The notes beneath the pieces are model-generated. The model had not been told where the DNA came from. It saw only the letters and a list, made by a program, of their open reading frames with translations, and searched no databases. Shown here one piece after another: positions 57,527 to 64,000 of a stretch of DNA of 64,000 nucleotides. Source of the DNA: Anaerolineae bacterium (GTDB lineage Bacteria; Chloroflexota; Anaerolineae; Aggregatilineales; Phototrophicaceae); NCBI GenBank assembly GCA_019912965.1, contig JAIOHM010000140.1, positions 1 through 64,000 on the forward strand. The letters run 5' to 3'. The translations under genes were made by a program, and so were the position numbers. The first letter of the stretch is position 1; each line of letters starts with the position of its first letter.

Positions 57527-57994
57527 TCAGGCCGGGGCATAGACTCCTAACGAGGCGGTTTCCCACATGCTGCCATCGGCAAAATAGGCTTTGGCATTCC
57601 AATAGCCCATAACACCCTGAGTCGGTACTGTCCACGAAATCGCCCAACCATCTTCGCCTGTGGAATCCGTGCCTATGAGTTCAGGAATGATGCCTGTACC
57701 GGTAGGGGCAAAATAGAATTCGACGTGGGTCGGCGTTTCAGCATCCGCCCAAAGCACCTCTACCGTCGCACCGGGCATCAATTGCAGCCAGTTATCCAGC
57801 ATCCCTTCATTGGGCGTTATGGTGACCTCGCCACGTATAACCGGGACATCAGATGATACGGTTTCCTGTGGCGATGGATTATCAGACGCGGTTGGAAGCA
57901 CAACCGGCTCAGGAGTCGGGCTGGTATTCAGGGTACAGGCGGCAACCGCCATGATAAGCAGCAGCAAGCAGCAGCGCAAAACAAGTTTCAACAT
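57527..57994 (-). CDS. Small secreted lipoprotein
   Basis: The 155-residue protein has a lipobox in LLLLIMAVAAC (Cys20). After a Pro/Ser/Thr-rich linker the body is beta-rich (RGEVTITPNEGMLDNWLQLM, TPTHVEFYFAPTGTGIIPEL), perhaps an immunoglobulin-like domain. No family named. Attached to the outer face of the membrane. The ATG lacks a strong RBS. Related in style to other exported proteins here. Confidence 0.7.
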   Translation of the reverse strand: MLKLVLRCCLLLLIMAVAACTLNTSPTPEPVVLPTASDNPSPQETVSSDVPVIRGEVTITPNEGMLDNWLQLMPGATVEVLWADAETPTHVEFYFAPTGTGIIPELIGTDSTGEDGWAISWTVPTQGVMGYWNAKAYFADGSMWETASLGVYAPA

Positions 57995-58131
57995 TTCTTA
58001 TATCCGATCTAGCCTGTAGTGATCAGGCTGTGCAATTTATTACAGGCTAGATTATAGGCCGTTTTCGTTTTGGCAGAGGTATGCTGACAGGTTGATGGTG
58101 AACCTTGCCAGCACAAGGCTGCTTTTAGCGG

Positions 58132-58530
58132 TTAGACTTCGGCATAGATTTCGAGGATATTATTTTCGGGGTCTTTGAAAAACAGCGTCCGGTGATTGGT
58201 GCGCTGGTGCGTGGTAGGCGGTTGAAGGATGGAAACCCCCTTCTGCTGCAATTCGTCAAAACAACTATCGACTTCCGCCGGGGCGACGCGGAACGCTAAT
58301 TGCAAACCTGCGCCGTCAAGCAGGGGAGCACCGTGATGTTCGCGCACACCGTCATAGCCTGAACCCCGACTGTTTAGCGTCAGCCGGACACTGCCAAGCT
58401 GAAACTCCACCCAAGTGCCGGAATCCCGCGAAACCGGGAAGCCCAAGATGTCCCGATAAAAATGCTTCATAGCCTCAATATCCCGGCAGAAAATGATAGT
58501 GTAGTCCAAATTGCGAATCGATTTGAGCAT
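58132..58530 (-). CDS. VOC superfamily (glyoxalase/bleomycin-resistance-like) protein
   Basis: The 132-residue protein has two beta-alpha-beta modules: NLDYTIIFCRDIEAMKHFYR and DGAGLQLAFRVAPAEVDSCF, ending RTLFFKDPENNILEIYAEV. Metal-type residues His/Glu in LGFPVS... and EIYAE are plausible. Enzymatic role (isomerase, dioxygenase) or drug binding unknown. AAGGAGGAAGAATC precedes the ATG, a strong site. Confidence 0.87.
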   Translation of the reverse strand: MLKSIRNLDYTIIFCRDIEAMKHFYRDILGFPVSRDSGTWVEFQLGSVRLTLNSRGSGYDGVREHHGAPLLDGAGLQLAFRVAPAEVDSCFDELQQKGVSILQPPTTHQRTNHRTLFFKDPENNILEIYAEV

Positions 58531-58724
58531 GATTCTTCCTCCTTATGGGGTCATGGTTGCAAGGCGGCTGATCTTCAAAATCTGCTGGGCATGATAGCAC
58601 TTTCAGGCAGGTTGAAAGTCATGCACCAGGTTTTAATCACCCGAACATCCTAAAAACAGGTAGACCAACCTAGTGTATACTCCAAACCATGCGAGATTAG
58701 AACGTTAGCCGAAGGTGGTTGCTG

Positions 58725-60683
58725 ATGATTCGCTGGATAAGCTGCTTACTTGTGTTCCTGCTCATCAGCGGGACACTTTATGCCCAGGACGGATTGGATT
58801 TGCCGACTGAACTCTATGTGCTGACCAACAATGGCGAGGTGCAGCAGTATGGTTTAGGGGCAGCGGGCGTTTCGGTGGTGACACCAGAGGGGGAATTCAT
58901 CCTCGATTTTGGAGTCGCGCCGGATGGCAATTGGATGGCCTACCGCACGGAAGCCGGATTGACGGTCTACAATATTTATGACCAATCCAGTGAGTTGGTC
59001 GAAGGGGTGCTGGCTGGCATTCCGCCATTCCGGGGACGCGGCGATACAGTTGCATGGTCGCCGGATGGGGATGCTATTGTTTACACCATCGATTACGGCG
59101 CGCGGGTTTATTACACCACCAGCAAAACCTTTGGCGATTTGCGGCAGGGCGCGTTCGAGCAGGTAATCTGGTCGCCCAACGGGGATTATCTGGCAGCGGG
59201 TGCGGAAGATAATATCTGGTGGCTGTACCGCCGCGAAGGGGATAGTCTGGTATTGACCAGTGCGATTCCTTCGTCATTAGGTATGACATGGGTAAGCGAT
59301 TCAGAAGTGGCGTTCGCTCCGGCTACGGGTGGCTTGTTCCGCATGAATCTGGCACAGGCCAACACCCAAACCCTGCTGCTGGACGATAGCTGGATTTATC
59401 AACTGCCATTCCTGCTGGGCGATGGCCGTTTGGGAGTATTCGGCAGACAGAGAGACGATGCTGAAATTCCCGAAGGCAGCGGCACATTGATCGCCCTCGC
59501 GCCGGATTCGCCAGAAGTGCAAACATTGGGCGAAGCGGCGGTGGATTTGAATAATGTGCGCTGGGCACCCAAAGGCCAACTGATGATCGCGCTGCGCGGC
59601 GGGGTGATGGCGCTGGTTGGGCCAGCCCACGGCGCGGGATTCACGCTGCCTGTGGCGGATGCGGTGGCGTATAGCTGGGGGCCGCCAGCGTCGGAGCGGG
59701 TTGGTGGCGTGGAAATTCCAGCCGATGTAACGTTCATTACGCAGGATGATAATGACATCGCACAGGTGTGGCGCTTACCGGGGGATGGCAGTGCGGCGGT
59801 GCTGCTGACAGCGGCGGAAGCGAATATTATTGCTTATGCCCTCGCGCCCAATGGACGCGATCTAGCATACGTCAGCGGCGGGCAGGTGTGGCTGCAAAGC
59901 GGCGATAATGCGGCAGAATCCATCGCTGATCTGGAAGGGCGCGAAGCTCGTAACATGGCTTTCAGCCCGGACGGTACACGCATCACACTGGATGTACTTT
60001 CAACCTTTGAAGACCCGATTGGCGGAATCTGGCTGGCGAACGCGGATGGCAGCCAGGCCGAACAAATCCTGCAAAATGGTTCAAGTCCCGATACACCACA
60101 GTACATGCCGCCATTTTATTTCCGGCCACAATTCGCGCCGAACATCAACGCGCTGCTGGTGATGGTTGGCGGTGGCGAAGGTAGCGACTATTCAATTTAT
60201 GACCTGAGCAGCGGCGAACAGACCCCCATCGGCGGCTTTGACGAGGCCATCTGGCTGCGTGATGGGCGAATACTGGCCTATGGCAACGGCGTTGGCATCG
60301 GCGATCCGCCGCCCACACAGCCGATCATGATCGTCAATCCGGCAGATTTATCGCGGCAGGAATTGGCAGCACTACCCTACCCTGCCCGCATCCTTTCGAT
60401 GCGAGAAGTCGAAGCAGGCACAGTCCGGCTGGTAATCGGCAGTTATCAAGGGGGTTCGCGCATACTGACAGTGCTTAATCTGGATACTACGACCGGGGCG
60501 CTGACACCTTTCAGCAGCGGCGGTTTTGTGACCCATCCAGCCCTTTCACCGGATGGCAACTGGGTCGCAGGTCTAACACACCTTGATGGTCAGCTTACTT
60601 TCCGCAATCTGCAAAGTGGAGAACAAGTGGTATTGGCCGATCCACCCAGTTTAAATACTTTCCAATGGGCAAGCCAACGCTAA
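58725..60683 (+). CDS. Secreted WD40/TolB-like beta-propeller protein
   Basis: The 652-residue exported protein has a signal peptide (MIRWISCLLVFLLISGTLYA), then a double propeller of TolB/WD40-like blades (FGVAPDGNWMAYRTEAGLTV, VAWSPDGDAIVYTI, VIWSPNGDYLAAGAEDNIWW, LAPNGRDLAYVSGGQVWL, LSPDGNWVAGLTHLDGQLTF). Similar in style to the lipoprotein at 36786 but not lipidated. Partner unknown. The ATG at 58725 has GAAGGTGG 7 bases upstream; two codons earlier is a TTG. TATACT at 58676-58681 may be its -10. Confidence 0.85.
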   Translation: MIRWISCLLVFLLISGTLYAQDGLDLPTELYVLTNNGEVQQYGLGAAGVSVVTPEGEFILDFGVAPDGNWMAYRTEAGLTVYNIYDQSSELVEGVLAGIPPFRGRGDTVAWSPDGDAIVYTIDYGARVYYTTSKTFGDLRQGAFEQVIWSPNGDYLAAGAEDNIWWLYRREGDSLVLTSAIPSSLGMTWVSDSEVAFAPATGGLFRMNLAQANTQTLLLDDSWIYQLPFLLGDGRLGVFGRQRDDAEIPEGSGTLIALAPDSPEVQTLGEAAVDLNNVRWAPKGQLMIALRGGVMALVGPAHGAGFTLPVADAVAYSWGPPASERVGGVEIPADVTFITQDDNDIAQVWRLPGDGSAAVLLTAAEANIIAYALAPNGRDLAYVSGGQVWLQSGDNAAESIADLEGREARNMAFSPDGTRITLDVLSTFEDPIGGIWLANADGSQAEQILQNGSSPDTPQYMPPFYFRPQFAPNINALLVMVGGGEGSDYSIYDLSSGEQTPIGGFDEAIWLRDGRILAYGNGVGIGDPPPTQPIMIVNPADLSRQELAALPYPARILSMREVEAGTVRLVIGSYQGGSRILTVLNLDTTTGALTPFSSGGFVTHPALSPDGNWVAGLTHLDGQLTFRNLQSGEQVVLADPPSLNTFQWASQR

Positions 60684-60741
60684 TCCGCTTTTAAACAAAC
60701 GGGTGTAGGATAGATGAGAATCGTTAATTATGTATTGTGAA

Positions 60742-60758
60742 TTGAGTCCCCGACTCAA
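60742..60758. promoter_or_regulatory. Palindrome in the two-component leader
   Basis: TTGAGTC-CCC-GACTCAA, a perfect 7 bp inverted repeat about 65 bp before the response regulator gene, a candidate autoregulatory site or hairpin. Confidence 0.4.
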
Positions 60759-60821
60759 CTAAACTCGTAGAAAATGCGGCCAATGTGCCGCTCTTAACAA
60801 TCTGCAAAGGAGGTGGCAGAC

Positions 60822-61505
60822 ATGCCATCTGAACGTGTACTGGTCATCGAAGATGAGGCGCGCATTGCCCAATTTATCGAGCGTGGTCTGATCTACGAAG
60901 GCTACCGGGTTAGCGTCGCCCGTGATGGACAAAATGGATTATTGATCGCCCGCGACAATCCGCCTGATCTGGTCATTCTGGATTGGATGCTGCCGGGGTT
61001 GGACGGATTAGAGGTCTGCAAGCGGCTGCGGGCTGCCAGCGATGTGCCAATTTTGATGCTGACTGCCAAGGATGACATTAAAGATCGGGTCACGGGTTTG
61101 GATGCCGGGGCGGATGATTATCTGGTAAAGCCGTTTTCGGTAGACGAACTGATGGCGCGTGTTCGGGCTTTATTCCGCCGTTCCGTGCCTGCTTCCCGCC
61201 CGGAAGTGCTGCGCTTTGCTGACCTGACACTGGATACAGGTACACATCGCGCCTATCGCGGTGAACGCCCGATTGACCTTACCGCCAAAGAATATGAACT
61301 GCTGGAATTGTTCATGCGGAATCCCCGTCAGGTACTCACCCGTGATGTGATTTTCGACCGGGTGTGGGGTTACGATTTCGGTGGCGAGAGCAATATCATC
61401 GAGGTGTATGTGCGTTACCTACGCCAGAAAACCGAGACTGAAGAAGCCAACCGTCTCATCCATACCGTGCGCGGCGTTGGTTACGTACTGCGCGAAGAAG
61501 AATAA
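60822..61505 (+). CDS. OmpR/PhoB-family response regulator
   Basis: The 227-residue protein has a receiver ([20 protein letters not shown], phosphoacceptor Asp in [14 protein letters not shown], Lys in [14 protein letters not shown]) and a C-terminal winged helix ([74 protein letters not shown]). It regulates transcription on phosphorylation by the kinase encoded next. I chose the ATG at 60822 as AGGAGG is 8-9 bases upstream; the GTG at 60813 would sit too close. Confidence 0.95.
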   Translation: MPSERVLVIEDEARIAQFIERGLIYEGYRVSVARDGQNGLLIARDNPPDLVILDWMLPGLDGLEVCKRLRAASDVPILMLTAKDDIKDRVTGLDAGADDYLVKPFSVDELMARVRALFRRSVPASRPEVLRFADLTLDTGTHRAYRGERPIDLTAKEYELLELFMRNPRQVLTRDVIFDRVWGYDFGGESNIIEVYVRYLRQKTETEEANRLIHTVRGVGYVLREEE

Positions 61506-61514
61506 CCGTTTTTC

Positions 61515-63050
61515 ATGATGACCATTCGCAGGAAATTAATCCTGCTGTACTCCGGTTTGCTGGCGCTGGTTATCCTGGCCTTCGGCCTGACAACTTTCGC
61601 TGTGATTCAATCTGCCTGGATTGAATCACTCGACCGGGACTTGACGGAAACTGCTGTCCAGATCAAGAACAACAGCAGGTCATACTCCATCCCTGAATTC
61701 GGTGGTACGGTACGCATCCGCGTGGAACTGCCTCAACTGGATATTTTCCGCGCATCAGGTGTGCTGGTGGAGGCATGGTCGATCGGTGCGGATGGCAAAC
61801 CGGAATTCGGGGCAGCTTCCGATAATTTGGGTGATTTCCGCGACCCGTTGGACGCGCAATCGCTCGGAGCAGATGCGCCGGTTTACCAGAACGTTCGCAT
61901 CAACAATACTGAACTGCGGGTGCTGACCTGGCCGATTCGGGTGATCGGGCAGGAAGGATTGTTCGGCAATATTCAGGTGGCTGCTTCACTGGAAACGGTG
62001 AATCAAGCCACACGCCAGTTATCGTTCTTTATGCTGGGCGGCGGCATTCTGGCGGTACTGGGTTCGCTGGCACTGGGTTGGTGGCTTTCGAACCAGACCT
62101 TGAATCCCATTGAAGCCATTACTGAAGCAGCAGACAGCATTTCCACCGCCAAAGACCTCGGCACACGCATCCCGTGGAACGGGCCAATGGATGAACGTGG
62201 ACGGCTGATTTCGGTGTTCAACCACATGATGGATAGACTGGAACATCTCTTCGGCGCACAGCAGCGGTTGGTGGCGGATGTCTCTCATGAACTGCGCACT
62301 CCGCTGACGGCTATTCGCGGAAATCTTGATCTGGCGCGGCGTTACGGGATGGACACCCTTTCGATGGAAGCCATTGAGGATGAAACCGCCCGGATGCAAC
62401 GGTTGGTGAATGATCTGCTGACTCTGGCGCGCGCGGACTTCGGTGGGCTGACGCTGGATATGACCGAAATTGATGTGGATACGATAGTGACGGAAGTTTT
62501 CAAAGAAGCCCGCTTACTGGCGACAGATCGCAATTTGCTCATCAAAATCACTCATATCGAGCCGATTCGTATTAAGGGCAATCCGGATCGGCTCAAACAA
62601 TTGCTGCTCAATCTGGTCAGCAATGCCATCAAGTTCACCCCTAACGGTGGGCAGATCAGTTTTGGTTTACGGCGTGAAGGTGATGAAGCTGTGCTACAGG
62701 TCAGCGATACGGGCGTGGGCATTCAGCCAGAAGACCTCGAACGCATCTTCGACCGTTTTTATCAGGCAGATAGTTCGCGCACACGGGTACATGATGGCGA
62801 AGGTTCGGGTCTCGGACTATCCATAGCAAAATGGATTGCCGAGGCACATGGCGGCACGATTGGTGTGCAAAGTACGCCGAGCAAAGAAACAACCTTCACA
62901 GTACGCGTGCCAGTACTGCCTCAGCCACCCGCTTCGCCGAAAACTGAAGACATGTCTTACAGCACGATTGCGCTGCAAATGCTCGGCCTGTCGCGGCGAA
63001 AGCGAGCAGCGGTCCGTCCCGGTGAAAAAATCATCGAAGTCGAGAAATAA
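61515..63050 (+). CDS. Membrane sensor histidine kinase
   Basis: The 511-residue protein starts [20 protein letters not shown] with the first membrane helix (about 8-30), an extracytoplasmic sensor of about 140 residues, a second helix (about 173-193, [20 protein letters not shown]), HAMP ([20 protein letters not shown]), DHp with phospho-His in [20 protein letters not shown] and an ATPase with [27 protein letters not shown] and [20 protein letters not shown]. It follows the regulator by 9 bp, a classic two-component pair. The ligand is unknown. The C-terminal 45 residues are a Pro/Arg-rich tail. Confidence 0.95.
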   Translation: MMTIRRKLILLYSGLLALVILAFGLTTFAVIQSAWIESLDRDLTETAVQIKNNSRSYSIPEFGGTVRIRVELPQLDIFRASGVLVEAWSIGADGKPEFGAASDNLGDFRDPLDAQSLGADAPVYQNVRINNTELRVLTWPIRVIGQEGLFGNIQVAASLETVNQATRQLSFFMLGGGILAVLGSLALGWWLSNQTLNPIEAITEAADSISTAKDLGTRIPWNGPMDERGRLISVFNHMMDRLEHLFGAQQRLVADVSHELRTPLTAIRGNLDLARRYGMDTLSMEAIEDETARMQRLVNDLLTLARADFGGLTLDMTEIDVDTIVTEVFKEARLLATDRNLLIKITHIEPIRIKGNPDRLKQLLLNLVSNAIKFTPNGGQISFGLRREGDEAVLQVSDTGVGIQPEDLERIFDRFYQADSSRTRVHDGEGSGLGLSIAKWIAEAHGGTIGVQSTPSKETTFTVRVPVLPQPPASPKTEDMSYSTIALQMLGLSRRKRAAVRPGEKIIEVEK

Positions 63051-63076
63051 AACAAGGGGCTTAGAAACCCCTTGTT
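63051..63076. terminator. Bidirectional terminator
   Basis: AACAAGGGG (63051-63059) pairs perfectly with CCCCTTGTT (63068-63076); the minus-strand side ends in TTATTT. It serves the kinase gene and the ArsR gene converging on it. Confidence 0.7.
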
Positions 63077-63109
63077 CAAAATCAACTTCAGCAACACCCT
63101 CAATCCGAT

Positions 63110-63436
63110 TTAACGAAATTCCAGATAATCCAAACTGCTCAACAGAATATCGCGCAGATGCGAGTCGCCGAGGGTGTAATATACATGCCTGCCGTGCTTC
63201 TTCCAGCGGACGAGGCTCATTTCGCGCAGATATTTGAGTTGGTGGGAGATGGCGGGCTGATCCATACCCAGCGCCTCAGTCAAGTCGCTGACACACCATT
63301 CGCCATCTGCCAGCGCCTTCAACATCCGCACCCGTGTAGGGTCTGCCAACGCCTGAAAAAAACGGGCAACCGTGCGCGCGTCATCCAGCGGCAGAACTTT
63401 GGGAGCGGCGAGGGTGCTGTAGGTAACAGTTGACAT
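63110..63436 (-). CDS. ArsR/SmtB family winged-helix repressor
   Basis: The 108-residue protein has the ArsR core: LADPTRVRMLKALADGEWCV, SDLTEALGMDQPAISHQLKY (recognition helix) and GRHVYYTLGDSHLRDIL (wing). The metal motif ELCVxDL of many ArsR repressors is here EWCVSDL, with a single Cys, so arsenite-type sensing needs other ligands. It may sense metals or reactive species. AGGAAGCCTGC precedes the ATG. An inverted repeat lies upstream. Confidence 0.9.
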   Translation of the reverse strand: MSTVTYSTLAAPKVLPLDDARTVARFFQALADPTRVRMLKALADGEWCVSDLTEALGMDQPAISHQLKYLREMSLVRWKKHGRHVYYTLGDSHLRDILLSSLDYLEFR

Positions 63437-63457
63437 GCAGGCTTCCTGAGTATTGAT

Positions 63458-63503
63458 GTCCTAACACAAGGTATCAAACTTGAAGTGTTTGTGTCAATAG
63501 GAC
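63458..63503. promoter_or_regulatory. Operator-like inverted repeat upstream of arsR
   Basis: GTCCTAACACAA (63458-63469) and TTGTGTCAATAGGAC (63489-63503) are imperfect inverted arms about 20 bp apart, just before the ArsR gene, a plausible autoregulatory site. Confidence 0.4.
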
Positions 63504-63512
63504 TGGCACAAC

Positions 63513-63542
63513 CTATGGGGCGGTTTGCGAACCGCCCCATAG
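63513..63542. repeat. 13 bp perfect palindrome
   Basis: CTATGGGGCGGTT (63513-63525), loop TGCG, AACCGCCCCATAG (63530-63542). The longest perfect stem in the window. It may terminate the minus-strand gene ending at 63551. Confidence 0.6.
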
Positions 63543-63550
63543 CCTAACAA

Positions 63551-64000
63551 TCAAGGTGTTGTCGGAATAGTCTGGCAGTCACCTTGCAATTCGACTACAT
63601 CTTCTCGCACCCAATAGTCATTCGCCAGTTGATACCAAATGAAGCCTGAATTATTTATGCTCTGTGCGACGACCGGTTGTATATCCCCAGCCAAAAGTTG
63701 GCCTGCACGATCAAAATTTGTACCCGGCCCAGTACGCATATTGACCTCGCCTGACGGTTGTACAAAACAATCCGACGCAGCTACAGAGGGTAGATTTGTG
63801 CTGTCAGAAACGGGTTCAAGCCAGTAATCCCCCGGAAGCCCTTCAGCCGTCCATCTAACGATCCCGTTATAATCCAATTGCCACCACGCATAACCTTCAC
63901 CACACACTGGCCCATCCAGCACTATGAACTCATCACCGGGTGGGATACGCCCCAACTCCGCAGAGCCAGTAGAAGCTGTTGAGCGAATCCGAGTCGCCCG
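63551..64000 (-). CDS. Bacterial SH3-domain protein, 5' partial
   Basis: The frame is open to the window edge, giving 149 C-terminal residues. Two bacterial SH3 (SH3_3/SH3b) repeats are visible: RIRSTASTGSAELGRIPPGD to GYAWWQLDYNGIVRW, and VNMRTGPGTNFDRAGQLLAG to GFIWYQLANDYWVREDV. Such repeats bind cell wall or act in secreted proteins; the N-terminal part and any signal are outside the window. A strong palindrome follows the stop. Cys pairs in and after each repeat may form disulfides. Confidence 0.85.
   Translation of the reverse strand, partial: RATRIRSTASTGSAELGRIPPGDEFIVLDGPVCGEGYAWWQLDYNGIVRWTAEGLPGDYWLEPVSDSTNLPSVAASDCFVQPSGEVNMRTGPGTNFDRAGQLLAGDIQPVVAQSINNSGFIWYQLANDYWVREDVVELQGDCQTIPTTP

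Noticed and set aside
1..64000. tRNA and rRNA genes
   Set aside because: I scanned for T-arm-like GGTTCGAATCC and rRNA words and found only chance matches inside coding sequence; a covariance search would settle it.

Overview
The window looks like a chromosomal segment of a Chloroflexota bacterium, most likely Anaerolineae, probably from an assembled metagenome. The pointers are an acidic Glu/Thr/Pro linker in an ABC binding protein, a NurA / HAS-barrel / HerA cluster, two Uma2 (DUF820) proteins, DinB-fold proteins, secreted TolB-like propellers, TIR and NACHT proteins with formylglycine-generating-enzyme-like tails, and intergenic spacers full of short-period and palindromic repeats. GC is moderate by eye, with clearly AT-richer islands (TIR gene at 16163, TIR-FGE gene at 45021, TIR-KAP gene at 9216). 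I saw no rRNA, tRNA, CRISPR array or intact transposase. The taxonomic call is inference from gene content.

Layout. 1-9.2 kb: end of an NMT1/THI5-like binding protein, a thioredoxin-reductase-like flavoprotein behind a promoter with two operator-like palindromes, a DinB protein, a three-gene unit (sugar-nucleotide epimerase, small unknown, secreted hydrolase), a secreted protein built of two triplets of a new-looking repeat, a Uma2 protein and a HEAT-repeat protein. 9.2-13.2 kb (minus): TIR-KAP NTPase, an SDR and an unusual alpha/beta hydrolase. 13.3-18.9 kb: NurA, HAS-barrel protein and HerA, the HerA gene split from its partners by a divergent promoter region, a YCII protein and an AT-rich TIR gene; then a PIN toxin relic. 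18.8-21 kb: two small proteins resembling histidine-kinase dimerization domains with Tyr in place of the phospho-His, a GNAT and a DUF554 membrane protein. 21-24 kb (minus): an operon with a cNMP/PH-like membrane protein, a STAS-like protein, peptide deformylase and a TfoX C-terminal-like protein.

24-34 kb: MarR and ArsR-like regulators, a redoxin fold without its cysteines, an HhH glycosylase, an inositol-dehydrogenase-like enzyme, an ECF sigma / zinc-less anti-sigma / small membrane / sensor-domain operon, an SRPBCC protein, a DUF6159-like membrane protein and a secreted M23 peptidase fused to a propeller. 34-44 kb: DinB, MBL hydrolase, then about 7.8 kb (kinase-like phosphotransferase, lipoprotein, class III aminotransferase, Uma2, subtilase, PadR-type regulated membrane protein, homoserine dehydrogenase) bracketed by a roughly 260 bp inverted repeat. 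44-64 kb: SDR, TIR-TM-FGE protein, REC-histidine kinase with PspA and a coiled-coil membrane protein, GT39-like glycosyltransferase unit, TM-NACHT-FGE-like protein, assorted hydrolase/VOC/lipoprotein genes, a secreted propeller, an OmpR/HisKA two-component pair, an ArsR repressor and a partial SH3-domain protein.

Main themes: immunity-type signalling proteins (three TIRs, one NACHT, KAP, NurA/HerA), envelope-stress functions (PspA, ECF sigma, two-component systems), secreted propellers, and repeat-rich spacers. Several regulatory sites can be read directly: two divergently arranged promoters with palindromes at the -10 box, and a near-consensus promoter with a PadR-type operator at 41.75 kb.
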